Below are positions 16,215 through 24,620 of a DNA stretch of 64,000 bases, piece after piece. Each line of letters opens with the position of its first letter. Within the stretch, counting starts at the first letter, position 1. The notes under the pieces were generated by a model, which saw only the letters and a program-made list of their open reading frames with translations, did no database searches and was not told where the DNA came from. A program made the translations under genes and the position numbers. The stretch is taken from NCBI RefSeq assembly GCF_035953295.1, contig NZ_CP108370.1:4679001-4743000 (forward strand). Direction: 5' to 3'. This stretch comes from Streptomyces sp. NBC_01335 (lineage in GTDB: Bacteria > Actinomycetota > Actinomycetes > Streptomycetales > Streptomycetaceae).

Positions 16215-17591
16215 TCATCCATGGATGAGGAGACGCCGTGGGTCGTGCAGCACGGAGGCGACGTCCGCGAGGAACCGCGAGCCCAGCTCGCCGTCGACCA
16301 GCCGGTGGTCGAACGAGAGCGCGAGCGTGGTGACCTGGCGGGGCGCGACCTTGCCCCGGTGGACCCACGGGCGGGGTGCGATCGTGCCGAGGGCGAGGAT
16401 CGCCGCCTCGCCCGGGTTGAGGATGGGGGTCCCGGTGTCGATGCCGAACACCCCGATGTTGGTGACGGTGAGCGTCCCGCCGCTCAGGTCGGCGGGCGTG
16501 GTGCGGCCCTCGCGTGCGGTGGCCACCAGCGAGCCGAGCGCCGCCGCCAGAGCGGGGAGGGTGAGCGACTGGGCGTCCTTGACGTTCGGGACGAGGAGCC
16601 CGCGCGGCGTCGCCGCCGCGATGCCGACGTTGACCCGGTGCTTGAGAACCGTCTCCTGGCGCTCCTCGTCCCACGAGGCGTTGACGGACGGGTGCCGCCG
16701 CACCGCGAACAGCAGCGCCCGTACGGCGATCAGCAGGGGGCTCACCCGTACTCCGGCGAACTCCGGGTCCTGCTTGAGCCGCTCGACGAGCTTCATGGTG
16801 CGGGTGACGTCGACGGTGACGAACTCCGTCACGTGCGGGGCGGTGAAGGCGCTGGCGGTCATGGCCCGCGCGGTCGCCCTGCGGACGGCGGTGGCGGGTA
16901 CCCGGGTCTCGTCCGGCGTGGCCGCGACGGCCGGGGGTGCCTGGGCCGGCCCGTCCGCCGGCACGGCGGCGGCCGCGCGCACGTCGTCCCGGGTGATGTC
17001 GCCGTGCGGGCCGGTGGGCCGCACCTGTCCGATGTCGACCCCCAGGTCCCGGGCGAGCTTGCGTACCGGCGGCTTGGCCAGGGGCCGCGGGGCGTCCCGG
17101 CCGGCGGTGGGGGCGGCGGTGGAGGCGGCCGGCGCGGGAGCGGCCGGAGCCGCGACGGCCGGGGGAGCCGGGGGAGCCGGGGGAGCCGGGGGAGCCGGGG
17201 GAGCCGGCGGGCACACCGGCCCGGTGGGGCGCCGGGGGCGGCGCTTCGTCGAGGACTCGGCCGCCCCGTAGCCGACGAGGACCGCCCGGCGGGCGGGAGG
17301 CGCGGCCGGTCCGGGGGCGGCCTCCGAGGCGGCCGGGGTCACCGTGAGGATGACCTCGCCCACGTCGACCTTCGTGCCCTCGGGGAACCGGATCTCGTGG
17401 ACCGGCCCGGCGAACGGGACCGGCAGTTCGACCATCGCCTTGGCCGTCTCGATCTCGCAGACCACCTGACCGTCCGCCACCTCGTCGCCGGGGGCGACGA
17501 GCCAGCGGACGATCTCGGCGTCCCGCAGTCCTTCGCCGACGTCGGGCAGCCGGAACTCGTGGAGCCGCACCGTCGTGTCCGTCGTGGTCAT
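16215..17591 (-). CDS. Branched-chain 2-oxoacid dehydrogenase E2 (acyltransferase)
   Basis: 458 aa. The lipoyl domain covers about residues 8-88 with the lipoylated lysine in ETAKAMVEL. An Ala/Pro linker with a PPA repeat follows, then an E3-binding domain (PVRKLARDLGVDIGQVRPTGPHGDI) and the catalytic acyltransferase domain ending in LSFDHRLVDG, whose His is the general base. It transfers the acyl group made by E1 to CoA. GGAG precedes ATG 17591. It follows E1alpha and E1beta in the same operon; no E3 (lipoamide dehydrogenase) gene is in the window. Branched-chain rather than pyruvate specificity is inferred from the E1 alpha2beta2 type. Confidence 0.9.
   Translation of the reverse strand: MTTTDTTVRLHEFRLPDVGEGLRDAEIVRWLVAPGDEVADGQVVCEIETAKAMVELPVPFAGPVHEIRFPEGTKVDVGEVILTVTPAASEAAPGPAAPPARRAVLVGYGAAESSTKRRPRRPTGPVCPPAPPAPPAPPAPPAPPAVAAPAAPAPAASTAAPTAGRDAPRPLAKPPVRKLARDLGVDIGQVRPTGPHGDITRDDVRAAAAVPADGPAQAPPAVAATPDETRVPATAVRRATARAMTASAFTAPHVTEFVTVDVTRTMKLVERLKQDPEFAGVRVSPLLIAVRALLFAVRRHPSVNASWDEERQETVLKHRVNVGIAAATPRGLLVPNVKDAQSLTLPALAAALGSLVATAREGRTTPADLSGGTLTVTNIGVFGIDTGTPILNPGEAAILALGTIAPRPWVHRGKVAPRQVTTLALSFDHRLVDGELGSRFLADVASVLHDPRRLLIHG
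17159..17208. repeat. Tandem 9-bp repeat encoding the E2 linker
   Basis: About five consecutive copies of a 9-bp GGGGGAGCC-type unit encode the Pro-Pro-Ala repeats of the E2 interdomain linker. Such arrays are prone to copy-number change in frame. Confidence 0.8.
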
Positions 17592-17601
17592 CGGAGCTCC
17601 T

Positions 17602-18603
17602 TCATGCCGCGAGCGCGCGGTCGACCGCGTCCAGGACCCGGTCCAGACCGGGCAGGTACGCGTCTTCGAGTCGTGAGGGCGGATAGGGGCTGTGGAAGCC
17701 GCCGACGCGCAGCACCGGTGCCTCCAGCTGGTAGAAGCAGCGTTCGGTCACCCGGGCGGCGATCTCGGCCCCGGCTCCGAAGAACACCGGTGCCTCGTGC
17801 GCGATCACCAGCCTGCCGGTGCGGCCGACCGAGCGGACGAGGGTGTCGAAGTCGATCGGGGAGATCGACCGGAGGTCGACGACCTCCAGGTCGTGCCCCT
17901 CCTCGGACGCGGCAGCCGCCGCGTCCAGGCAGGTGGCGACCATCGGCCCGTAGGCGGCGAGCGTCAGGTCGCTGCCCGCCCGCACCACCCGGGCGCCCTG
18001 CGGGTGTGGCCGGGCGGTGGCCCTGACGTCGACCTCGCCGGTGTCGTAGTACCGCCGCTTGGGTTCGAGGAAGATCACCGGGTCGTCGCTGCGTACGGCC
18101 TCCTGGAGCATCCAGTAGGCGTCCGACGGGTTCGACGGGGACATCACCCGCAACCCGGCGACGTGCGCGAACAGCGTCTCGGGCGACTCCGAGTGGTGCT
18201 CCACGGCACCGATCGCCCCGCCGTACGGGATGCGGATGACGACGGGCAGCCGGACCCGGCCCCGGGAGCGGGCGTGCATCTTGGCCAGCTGCGTGACGAT
18301 CTGGTCGTACGCGGGGAAGACGAACCCGTCGAACTGGATCTCCACGACGGGCCGGAACCCGCTCAGGGCCAGCCCGATCGCGGTTCCGACGATCCCCGAC
18401 TCCGCCAGCGGCGTGTCCATGACGCGTTCGTCGCCGAAGTCCTTCTGCAGCCCGTCGGTGACCCGGAAGACCCCGCCGAGCCGGCCGATGTCCTCGCCCA
18501 TCAGAAGGGTCCTGGGGTCCTCGGCGAGGGCGGTGCGCAGGGAGACGTTGAGCGCGGAGAGCAGCGTCATCCGCTCGGCCCCCGCGGTCGTTGCGGTCGT
18601 CAT
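17602..18603 (-). CDS. Branched-chain 2-oxoacid dehydrogenase E1 beta
   Basis: 333-aa beta subunit of the thiamine-diphosphate E1 heterotetramer. Seen: LLMGEDIGRLGGVFRVTDGL, the TPLAESGIVGTAIGLA stretch with the cofactor-contacting Glu, RIPYGGAIGAVEHHSESPE with the active-site histidines typical of branched-chain enzymes, and HEAPVFFGAGAEIAARV. It lies one base after the E1 alpha stop and 10 bp before E2, so the three subunits are surely co-translated. Confidence 0.93.
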   Translation of the reverse strand: MTTATTAGAERMTLLSALNVSLRTALAEDPRTLLMGEDIGRLGGVFRVTDGLQKDFGDERVMDTPLAESGIVGTAIGLALSGFRPVVEIQFDGFVFPAYDQIVTQLAKMHARSRGRVRLPVVIRIPYGGAIGAVEHHSESPETLFAHVAGLRVMSPSNPSDAYWMLQEAVRSDDPVIFLEPKRRYYDTGEVDVRATARPHPQGARVVRAGSDLTLAAYGPMVATCLDAAAAASEEGHDLEVVDLRSISPIDFDTLVRSVGRTGRLVIAHEAPVFFGAGAEIAARVTERCFYQLEAPVLRVGGFHSPYPPSRLEDAYLPGLDRVLDAVDRALAA

Positions 18604-18604
18604 C

Positions 18605-19672
18605 TCAGACCTCCTGGACGAAGGACGCCTGGTAGACGTCGAACGCGGCGCGTTCCTCGTCGACCAGTGCGTGCGATTCGGCGTAGACGTGGTCGAACAG
18701 GTGGTCCGTGCCGGGCACGGACAAGGCCCGTACCGCTGTGCGCACCCGGGTCGCGAGCACCTCGCCGGCCGCTTCCGTCTCCGCGAAGAAGGCGTCGTCG
18801 GCCGATCCTTCGGCCCGCAGAAGGCGTTCGAGCCTCAGCAGCGGGTCCTTCGCACGCCAGCTCTCCACCTCGGCGGTGTCCCGGTAGCGGGTCGGGTCGT
18901 CGGAGGTGGTGTGCGCACCCATCCGGTAGGTGAACGCCTCGATCAGCGTGGGACCCTCGCCCTGGCGGGCCCGCTCCAGGGCCCGGCGGGTCACGGCCAG
19001 AGTGGCGAGCACGTCGTTGCCGTCGACGCGTACGCCGGGAAAGCCGAAGCCCTGTGCCCGCCGGTACAGCGGTACGCGCGACTGGCGTTCGTTGGACTCC
19101 GAGATCGCCCACTGGTTGTTCTGGCAGAAGAACACCACGGGAGCGCCGTACACGGCCGCGAAGTTGAAGGCCTCCGACACGTCGCCCTGCGCGGTCGCCC
19201 CGTCGCCGAAGTACCCGACGACGGCGGACTCCGCGCCCTTCTTCGCGAGGCCCATGGCGTACCCGGTGGCGTGCAGGGTCTGGGAGCCGATGACGAGGGT
19301 GTAGAGGTGGAAGTGGTGCTCCTCCGGGTCCCAGTCGCCGTTGTCGACACCGCGGAAGAGCCTCATGAGGGCGAGGGGGTCCAGGCCCCGGCCCATCGCG
19401 ACGGCGTGCTCCCGGTAGCTGGGGAAGGCGTGGTCGTCGTCGCGCAGCGCCCGCACCGAGCCGACCTGCGCGGCCTCCTGTCCCAGCAGGGAGGGCCACA
19501 GGCCGAGTTCGCCCTGGCGCTGCAGGGTGACGCCCTCGGCGTCGAACCGCCGCGCCAGCGCCATGTCCCGGTACAGGGAGCGCAGTTCTTCCGGGGTGGC
19601 GTCCAGCGCGTACTCGGGGTGCTCGACCCGGACGCCTTCCGGGGTGAGCAGGCGTACGGTGTCGTCGCTCAT
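18605..19672 (-). CDS. Branched-chain 2-oxoacid dehydrogenase E1 alpha
   Basis: 355-aa alpha subunit. The thiamine-diphosphate motif runs from GDGATAQGD to the NN of CQNNQW. WPSLLGQEA and GYAMGLAKKGAE are as in BkdA proteins. It decarboxylates the 2-oxoacids of valine, leucine and isoleucine and passes the acyl group to E2. Its ATG overlaps the stop of the serine-hydrolase gene to which it lies next (ATGA arrangement at 19669-19672). Its presence inside a cyclitol operon suggests dedicated supply of isobutyryl, isovaleryl or 2-methylbutyryl-CoA. Confidence 0.93.
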   Translation of the reverse strand: MSDDTVRLLTPEGVRVEHPEYALDATPEELRSLYRDMALARRFDAEGVTLQRQGELGLWPSLLGQEAAQVGSVRALRDDDHAFPSYREHAVAMGRGLDPLALMRLFRGVDNGDWDPEEHHFHLYTLVIGSQTLHATGYAMGLAKKGAESAVVGYFGDGATAQGDVSEAFNFAAVYGAPVVFFCQNNQWAISESNERQSRVPLYRRAQGFGFPGVRVDGNDVLATLAVTRRALERARQGEGPTLIEAFTYRMGAHTTSDDPTRYRDTAEVESWRAKDPLLRLERLLRAEGSADDAFFAETEAAGEVLATRVRTAVRALSVPGTDHLFDHVYAESHALVDEERAAFDVYQASFVQEV

Positions 19673-20871
19673 GCCCGTTCACCCGGACCGAGGTCCGCCA
19701 TCGACGCGGCCACGGCCTTGACGATCGAGGACGCGCGCTTGTCGTCGGGACCGAGGGCGATCAGCCGGTTCATGATGTAGGAGACACCGGCCTTGGCACG
19801 CGGCCATGCCTGGTTGGCCGAGCCGCCGGCGCCGTCGTGGCCGAAGGAGTCCCCGTCCACGCTCGGGCGCGGGTTGGTCCGCAGGCGGTACCCGCCGCCG
19901 CCGTACACCATGGGCACGTCGATGAGCTGGTCCACCTTGCTCACCCAGGGGGCCCGCGCCTCGTCGAGCAGGCGGCGGGAGAGGAGCACCGGCCGGTCGT
20001 CGGCGGGGCGGGCCGCGTCGGCGGCCAGGATGCCGTACAGGGTGGCGAAGGCGCGGGCCGAACCGTAGGCGTTGGCGGCCGGGATCAGCGTGAAGCGGCG
20101 GTCGGGCCGGTTCCAGATCTCCTCGTCCTCCGGGAAGGGCACCGGGTTCTGCCAGATCCGCTGGGTGAGCGGGTCCTCGCTGGTGAAGTAGCCGGTGAAC
20201 TGGTCGCGGAAGCCGACTCCGTACTCGGTTCGGGCGACGAGGTGCTCCAGCTCCGGGGCTATCCCGAAGGAGATGCCGAGACCGAGCGGATCCGCTATCT
20301 CCTCGGCGAAGAACCGGTCGAGGGTCCTGCCGTCGACGCGCCGGATGACCTCGGCGACGATCCAGCCGGTCGCGTACGGCCCGTACAGGATGCCCTCGGC
20401 GCGCGGGTCGAGGTCCTGCTCCTGGTCGGCGAGGAGCTTGGCCATCAGCTCCGGGTCGCCCAGGTCGCCCTGGGAGAGCGGAGCGGCGACGGCCGGCATC
20501 CGGGCGGTGAAGGTCACCACCTCGCGCAGCGTCACCCGCTCCTTGCCCTTGGCCGCGAACTCCGGCCAGTAGTGGGCGACCGGCGTGTCCAGGTCGATCC
20601 GGCCGCGGTCGACGAGCACCAGCAGGGCGGTGGCGAGGATGCCCTTGCTGCCGGAGAAGATCAGCTGACGGGTGTCGCCGTGCCACGGGACGCCGCGGAC
20701 GGGGTCGGCCGGGCCGCCCCAGAGGTCGACGACGAGTTCGCCGTCGAGGGTGACGGCCACGGCGGCGCCCTGCTCGTCGCGCTCGGCGAAGTTGCGGGCG
20801 AACTCCTCGCGGACCCGCTCGAAGCCGGCGGCGACGTGGCCGTGGACGGTTGTTGCCTGGTCGATCGGCAT
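19669..20871 (-). CDS. Class C beta-lactamase-fold serine hydrolase
   Basis: 400 aa of the EstB/LovD/beta-lactamase-related family without signal peptide, so cytosolic. The nucleophile motif SGSK is in LIFSGSKGILATAL (about residue 73-76); a tyrosine motif may be YGPY; the C-terminal HDGAGG corresponds to the KTG-like strand. The family holds esterases and also acyltransferases such as LovD that move 2-methylbutyryl groups. Lying directly before the branched-chain dehydrogenase genes, it is the best candidate here for acylating or de-acylating the cyclitol. ATG 20871 has GGAG nine bases upstream; the upstream ATG at 20886 has none. A related copy lies at 54,486-55,670. Confidence 0.85.
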   Translation of the reverse strand: MPIDQATTVHGHVAAGFERVREEFARNFAERDEQGAAVAVTLDGELVVDLWGGPADPVRGVPWHGDTRQLIFSGSKGILATALLVLVDRGRIDLDTPVAHYWPEFAAKGKERVTLREVVTFTARMPAVAAPLSQGDLGDPELMAKLLADQEQDLDPRAEGILYGPYATGWIVAEVIRRVDGRTLDRFFAEEIADPLGLGISFGIAPELEHLVARTEYGVGFRDQFTGYFTSEDPLTQRIWQNPVPFPEDEEIWNRPDRRFTLIPAANAYGSARAFATLYGILAADAARPADDRPVLLSRRLLDEARAPWVSKVDQLIDVPMVYGGGGYRLRTNPRPSVDGDSFGHDGAGGSANQAWPRAKAGVSYIMNRLIALGPDDKRASSIVKAVAASMADLGPGERA

Positions 20872-20899
20872 GTCGGGGCACTCCATTCGAAGAGGGATG

Positions 20900-21586
20900 T
20901 CAGACGGGGAGGACGGCCGTGCGGGTGGCGACGGGCTCGGGGAGCACCAGGCGCAGGCCGTCCGTCTCGGAAGAGGTGCAGCTGACGGCGGTGAAGTCGG
21001 GTATGCGGGGGCGGCCCTGGGCGGCGGGGCCGTCGTGGCCGCCGACGACCACCGGGTAGCAGCCCGCCGCGCGGGCGGCCAGCAGACCGAGTTCGGCGTC
21101 CTCGAACACCACGGCGGACGCCGGGTCGGCGCCGAGCATGGCCGCCGCCTTCAGGAAGCCCTCCGGGGACGGCTTGCCCGCGGCGACGTCGTCGGCGCTG
21201 ACCAGCACGCCGGGCAGGGGAAGTCCCGCCGCGGCCATGCGCCGCACGGCCAGGTCCCGGCCTGCGGAGGTGACGAGGGCCCAGCGGTCGGCGGGCAGTG
21301 AGGCGAGGAACGCGGCGGCGCCCGGTACGGCGACGGTGCCGTCGGTGTCCGCGACGTCCTGCGCGACCAGCCAGGCCGTCTCGGCCGCCAGGTCGGTTCC
21401 GGCGGGCGCGTGGGCGGCCACGGTCTCCGCCGTGCGCTGTCCGTGCGCGGAGGCCAGGACCTCGGCGGCGTCGAGCCCGTGCCGCGCGGCGAACCGGCCC
21501 CAGGTGCGGGCCACGGCGGCGGTGGAGTCGACGAGGGTGCCGTCCATGTCGAAGAGCAGAGTCTGGGCAGTCAGTACGACGGGCAC
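20900..21586 (-). CDS. HAD-superfamily sugar phosphatase
   Basis: 228 aa with all HAD motifs: LLFDMDGTLVDS (motif I), VTSAG (motif II), GKPSPEGFLKAA (motif III) and VFEDAELG (motif IV), plus an alpha-helical cap between I and II as in phosphoglycolate and sugar phosphatases. It is expected to remove phosphate from a cyclitol phosphate produced by the kinase domain encoded two genes upstream. The GTG start overlaps the end of the epimerase gene by 16 bp and has GGAGG ten bases upstream. Confidence 0.88.
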   Translation of the reverse strand: MPVVLTAQTLLFDMDGTLVDSTAAVARTWGRFAARHGLDAAEVLASAHGQRTAETVAAHAPAGTDLAAETAWLVAQDVADTDGTVAVPGAAAFLASLPADRWALVTSAGRDLAVRRMAAAGLPLPGVLVSADDVAAGKPSPEGFLKAAAMLGADPASAVVFEDAELGLLAARAAGCYPVVVGGHDGPAAQGRPRIPDFTAVSCTSSETDGLRLVLPEPVATRTAVLPV

Positions 21587-22422
21587 GGCGGCGCCGCCTC
21601 CATTCCTTGTCGGTCCAGCCCGAGGGCGAACGCCCGGGTCCGGTCGAGGTCCGCGCGGAGCCGGGCGTGGTCCCCGTCGCGGTGGTCGTTCTCCAGTACG
21701 AGCGCGGTCACCCGGGGCAGGTGGCGTGCCACCGCGTCCACCGTCGCGACGAGGCCCCCGTCGCCGTCGCCGAGAAGCGGGGTGGCGGTGGTGCTGCCGG
21801 CCCGGCCGTCCTTGAGATGGATCCGGCCGTCGAGCAGAGGCGCGATCTCGGCCACCAGCTCCGGGACGTCGAGCCCCTCGGCGACCGGGTTGTACGTGTC
21901 CAGCAGCAGCCGGAACCCCTCCTGGCCGACCGCGTCGGCCAGCCGCCGCGCCAGGTGCGCGGGCAGGACGTTCTCGCTCGCCAGCAGCAGACCCGACGCC
22001 CGCGCGCGCTCGGCCGCCCGGCCCAGCACCTCGGCGGTACGCAGCAGGTCCGTCTCGTTCCGGATGGCGCTGCGCCGGAAACTGGGCACGAAGACCAGCG
22101 GGGCGCCGAGCTCCCCTCCCGCGTCGACGAGCCGGTCCAGCACGGTCCTCACCCGCGCCGCCTCCAGGGTCCCCGGCGCGGCGGTGATCCCGATGTCGTT
22201 GAGGAGGTTGGCGGTGGCCCCGAGCGGGACCACGCCCGCGGACCGTGCGGCGGTACGCACCCGGGCGAGGCGCCCCGGCGCGTCCAGCCGGGGGCCGCGT
22301 CCGGGGCCGCCCAGGTCGAACTGGATTCCGTCGGCGCGGTGGCGGAACGCCAGGTCCACCGCCTCCACGCCGCGCACCGGCAGCCGCCAGTCCACGACGC
22401 CCGTCAGCACGGTCCGGCTCAT
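21571..22422 (-). CDS. TIM-barrel sugar isomerase/epimerase
   Basis: 283 aa of the xylose-isomerase-like (AP_endonuc_2) TIM-barrel family. Recognisable strands and metal-site residues: DGIQFDLGGPG, LLLASENVLPAH, FRLLLDTYNP, RIHLKDGRAG, LVLENDHRDGD; the pattern of Glu, Asp, His and Glu at strand ends is that of metal-dependent epimerases. It probably epimerises or isomerises a cyclitol intermediate. Its ATG overlaps the stop of the kinase-dehydrogenase gene (ATGA). Confidence 0.82.
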   Translation of the reverse strand: MSRTVLTGVVDWRLPVRGVEAVDLAFRHRADGIQFDLGGPGRGPRLDAPGRLARVRTAARSAGVVPLGATANLLNDIGITAAPGTLEAARVRTVLDRLVDAGGELGAPLVFVPSFRRSAIRNETDLLRTAEVLGRAAERARASGLLLASENVLPAHLARRLADAVGQEGFRLLLDTYNPVAEGLDVPELVAEIAPLLDGRIHLKDGRAGSTTATPLLGDGDGGLVATVDAVARHLPRVTALVLENDHRDGDHARLRADLDRTRAFALGLDRQGMEAAPPCPSY

Positions 22423-24620
22423 GTCCCCGCCGTCCGTACGGCGAGCTTCACCAGGCGGCGCCCGTCGACGACACGGGTTTCGCCGCGGGCGAGAGCGGTC
22501 AGCGTCCGCGCCGCCCCGGCGAAGTCCATCTCGTGGGTCACGAGGTCGGCGTAGCGCTCGGGGGCGTGGCAGAGCTCGGCCGCCGCGTACTCCAGGTGCT
22601 CGTTGGCCACACCCCGGTGGCCGAGGACGGTGACCGGGCGACCGTCGGCGGCGGTCAGCCGGGCGACGACGGGCGGGACCGGCACACCCCCGCAGTTGGC
22701 GGCACGCACCTCGGACAGGTCGACACCGGGGAACCGGTAGCTGTACGCGGGCCGGCGCAGGCCGCCCACCAGATCGACGGCGACCTCGGAACCCTCCGTG
22801 GCGCGCAGGGCGAGTTCGAGGCTCGGAAGCGTCGCGGGGGCGGGCGTCGCGATCAGCACCGCGACCCTGCGGCGGCGGAGCACGTCGTCGAGCTCCCCCG
22901 TCTCCAGTCCGTCGCGGCCCACCCGGTGGTCCGCCCCGTACGGTGCCTGCCGGCTCCACTCCAGGCCCTCGCCGGTGTGGTGCACGTGGACGGTGCGCAC
23001 GGCGTCGCCGAGCCAGCGGCGGGCCGTCCGGACGGCCAGGTGGCCGACCGTGCCGTCCCCGACGACGAGCAGGGTGTCGGGAGCGTGGGGGCCCAGGGCG
23101 AGCGAGGCGTACCGCACGACCGCCAGCGGCTCGACGAGCGCGGGCAGGGCACCCGGCGGGACGGCGTCCAGAGCGACGACGAGACCGCCGCGCACCGCGC
23201 TCGCCGGGACGAGCATCCGGGCCTGGAGCATGCCGTCCACGTTGTGCCCGAGCAGGAACGACGGGTCGGTGGGATGGGTGGGGTTGACGACGACGAGGGC
23301 GCCGGGGGTCAGCCGCGGGTCGTCCACACCCGGCCCCACCGCGACGATCCGGGCCACGCCCTCGTGGCCGAGCACCGGTGCGCCGTCGTCCCGCAGACCG
23401 CGCAGGATCTGCAGATCGGTCCCGCAGACCCCCGCCACCTCCGGCGCGACGACGATCTCGCCGGGACCGGGGAGCGGGGCGGGCCGCCGGCGCACGTGGA
23501 CCGCGTCCCCCTCCCGTACGAGCGCGGGATGGGTCTCGCCGGACCCGGCGGTTCCGGCCGGGGTACGTGCCTCCTCGGAGGCGGCGGCGGTGGGCAGGCC
23601 CAGGGCCGCGATGCCCGCGCCGATGAGGCCGTTGGCCTCGCCGGGGGCGCAGACGGTGATGCGGTCGGGGAGCCAGCCCGGGGCGAGCTCCCCGGTCAGG
23701 TACAGCCCCTGGCGCAGGAGGTGGCCGAGGACCGAGGCCCGGTAGTGGTCGCCGAGTCCGGTCGCCACGCCCCCGCTGAGGGTCAGTTCGTCCAGTTCGG
23801 GGTCGAGGCAGAGCGCGGTGCGCAGCAGGTCGGCGACGGGCTCGGTGGACGCGTCGAGCAGCTCGCGCGCCAGTGGGTCCTCCGCGTCGAGGGCGGTGGC
23901 CAGCGCGGACTCGAAGGACCCGCCCTCGGCCATCTCCGCGCCGAGCCGGGACCGTTCCCAGCGTTCGGGCACCCGGCGCGTCAGGGTGTCGGCCATCCGC
24001 CGCAGACCGGGCCCCGACGCGTACGAGGAGACGTGCCCCGGACGCCCGCAGTCGCACATCAGCTCCACCGGGGCACCCGCCAGCCGCGCCGTGGCGGGAA
24101 GGTGGCCGACCTCGCCCTGGAGGCCGCTGCCGTCGGTGGCGATGGCGCCGGTCCGCAGGTCCACCGTCCGGCAGGCGATGCCGGAGCTGATGGTCATCAG
24201 CAGGACCTTGCGGTACGTGCTCCGGTGCGGCGCCGCCGCGAAGTGCAGCAGGGCCGCCGTGACGTCGTTGACGACGTGCCAGCGCACGTCGGGCCGGCGG
24301 GCGTGCAGGGCGCCCCGCAGGTCCAGCGGAGTGGTGTCGTCGCCGAAGAGCGGCGCGGAACCGTAGACGGTGCCCGTGCGGTGGTCGAGCGCCGCGCCGA
24401 AGGAGATCCCGGCGACGGCGCCGGGCGAGCGCGGCACCACGTCGCACAACGTGCTGATGAGCCGCTCCTTGAGCTCCTCCACGGCGGTGCCCGGATTGCG
24501 GAGCCGGCTCGGCGACGGCTGGACCAGCGTGTCGCCGAGCCCCTCGGAGGGCGACCAGGACGCGCTGCGCACGTGCGTGCCGCCCACGTCGACGACGGTC
24601 AGGGTGACGGGCGAGGTCAT
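22419..24620 (-). CDS. Fused ROK cyclitol kinase and zinc alcohol dehydrogenase
   Basis: 733-aa two-domain protein. Residues 1-345 are a ROK sugar kinase: phosphate loop VVDVGGTHVR, catalytic-loop region NDVTAALL, the zinc motif CDCGRPGH and the C-terminal SGGVATGLGD. After an Ala/Thr-rich linker, residues 370-733 form a zinc-dependent medium-chain dehydrogenase: PGPGEIVV, GVCGTD (catalytic Cys), GHEG (His), and a VVGDGTVGHLAVRTA dinucleotide loop. In acarbose and validamycin pathways a ROK cyclitol 7-kinase (AcbM/ValC type) and a separate dehydrogenase act on valiolone-type cyclitols; here both are one chain with no stop or ribosome site at the joint. It overlaps genes on both sides by four bases. 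Confidence 0.88.
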   Translation of the reverse strand: MTSPVTLTVVDVGGTHVRSASWSPSEGLGDTLVQPSPSRLRNPGTAVEELKERLISTLCDVVPRSPGAVAGISFGAALDHRTGTVYGSAPLFGDDTTPLDLRGALHARRPDVRWHVVNDVTAALLHFAAAPHRSTYRKVLLMTISSGIACRTVDLRTGAIATDGSGLQGEVGHLPATARLAGAPVELMCDCGRPGHVSSYASGPGLRRMADTLTRRVPERWERSRLGAEMAEGGSFESALATALDAEDPLARELLDASTEPVADLLRTALCLDPELDELTLSGGVATGLGDHYRASVLGHLLRQGLYLTGELAPGWLPDRITVCAPGEANGLIGAGIAALGLPTAAASEEARTPAGTAGSGETHPALVREGDAVHVRRRPAPLPGPGEIVVAPEVAGVCGTDLQILRGLRDDGAPVLGHEGVARIVAVGPGVDDPRLTPGALVVVNPTHPTDPSFLLGHNVDGMLQARMLVPASAVRGGLVVALDAVPPGALPALVEPLAVVRYASLALGPHAPDTLLVVGDGTVGHLAVRTARRWLGDAVRTVHVHHTGEGLEWSRQAPYGADHRVGRDGLETGELDDVLRRRRVAVLIATPAPATLPSLELALRATEGSEVAVDLVGGLRRPAYSYRFPGVDLSEVRAANCGGVPVPPVVARLTAADGRPVTVLGHRGVANEHLEYAAAELCHAPERYADLVTHEMDFAGAARTLTALARGETRVVDGRRLVKLAVRTAGT

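Noticed and set aside
21571..24447. 958-codon frame joining the epimerase to sequence upstream
   Set aside because: Only its last 283 codons (from the ATG at 22422) are a real protein; the upstream part is antiphase to the kinase-dehydrogenase gene.
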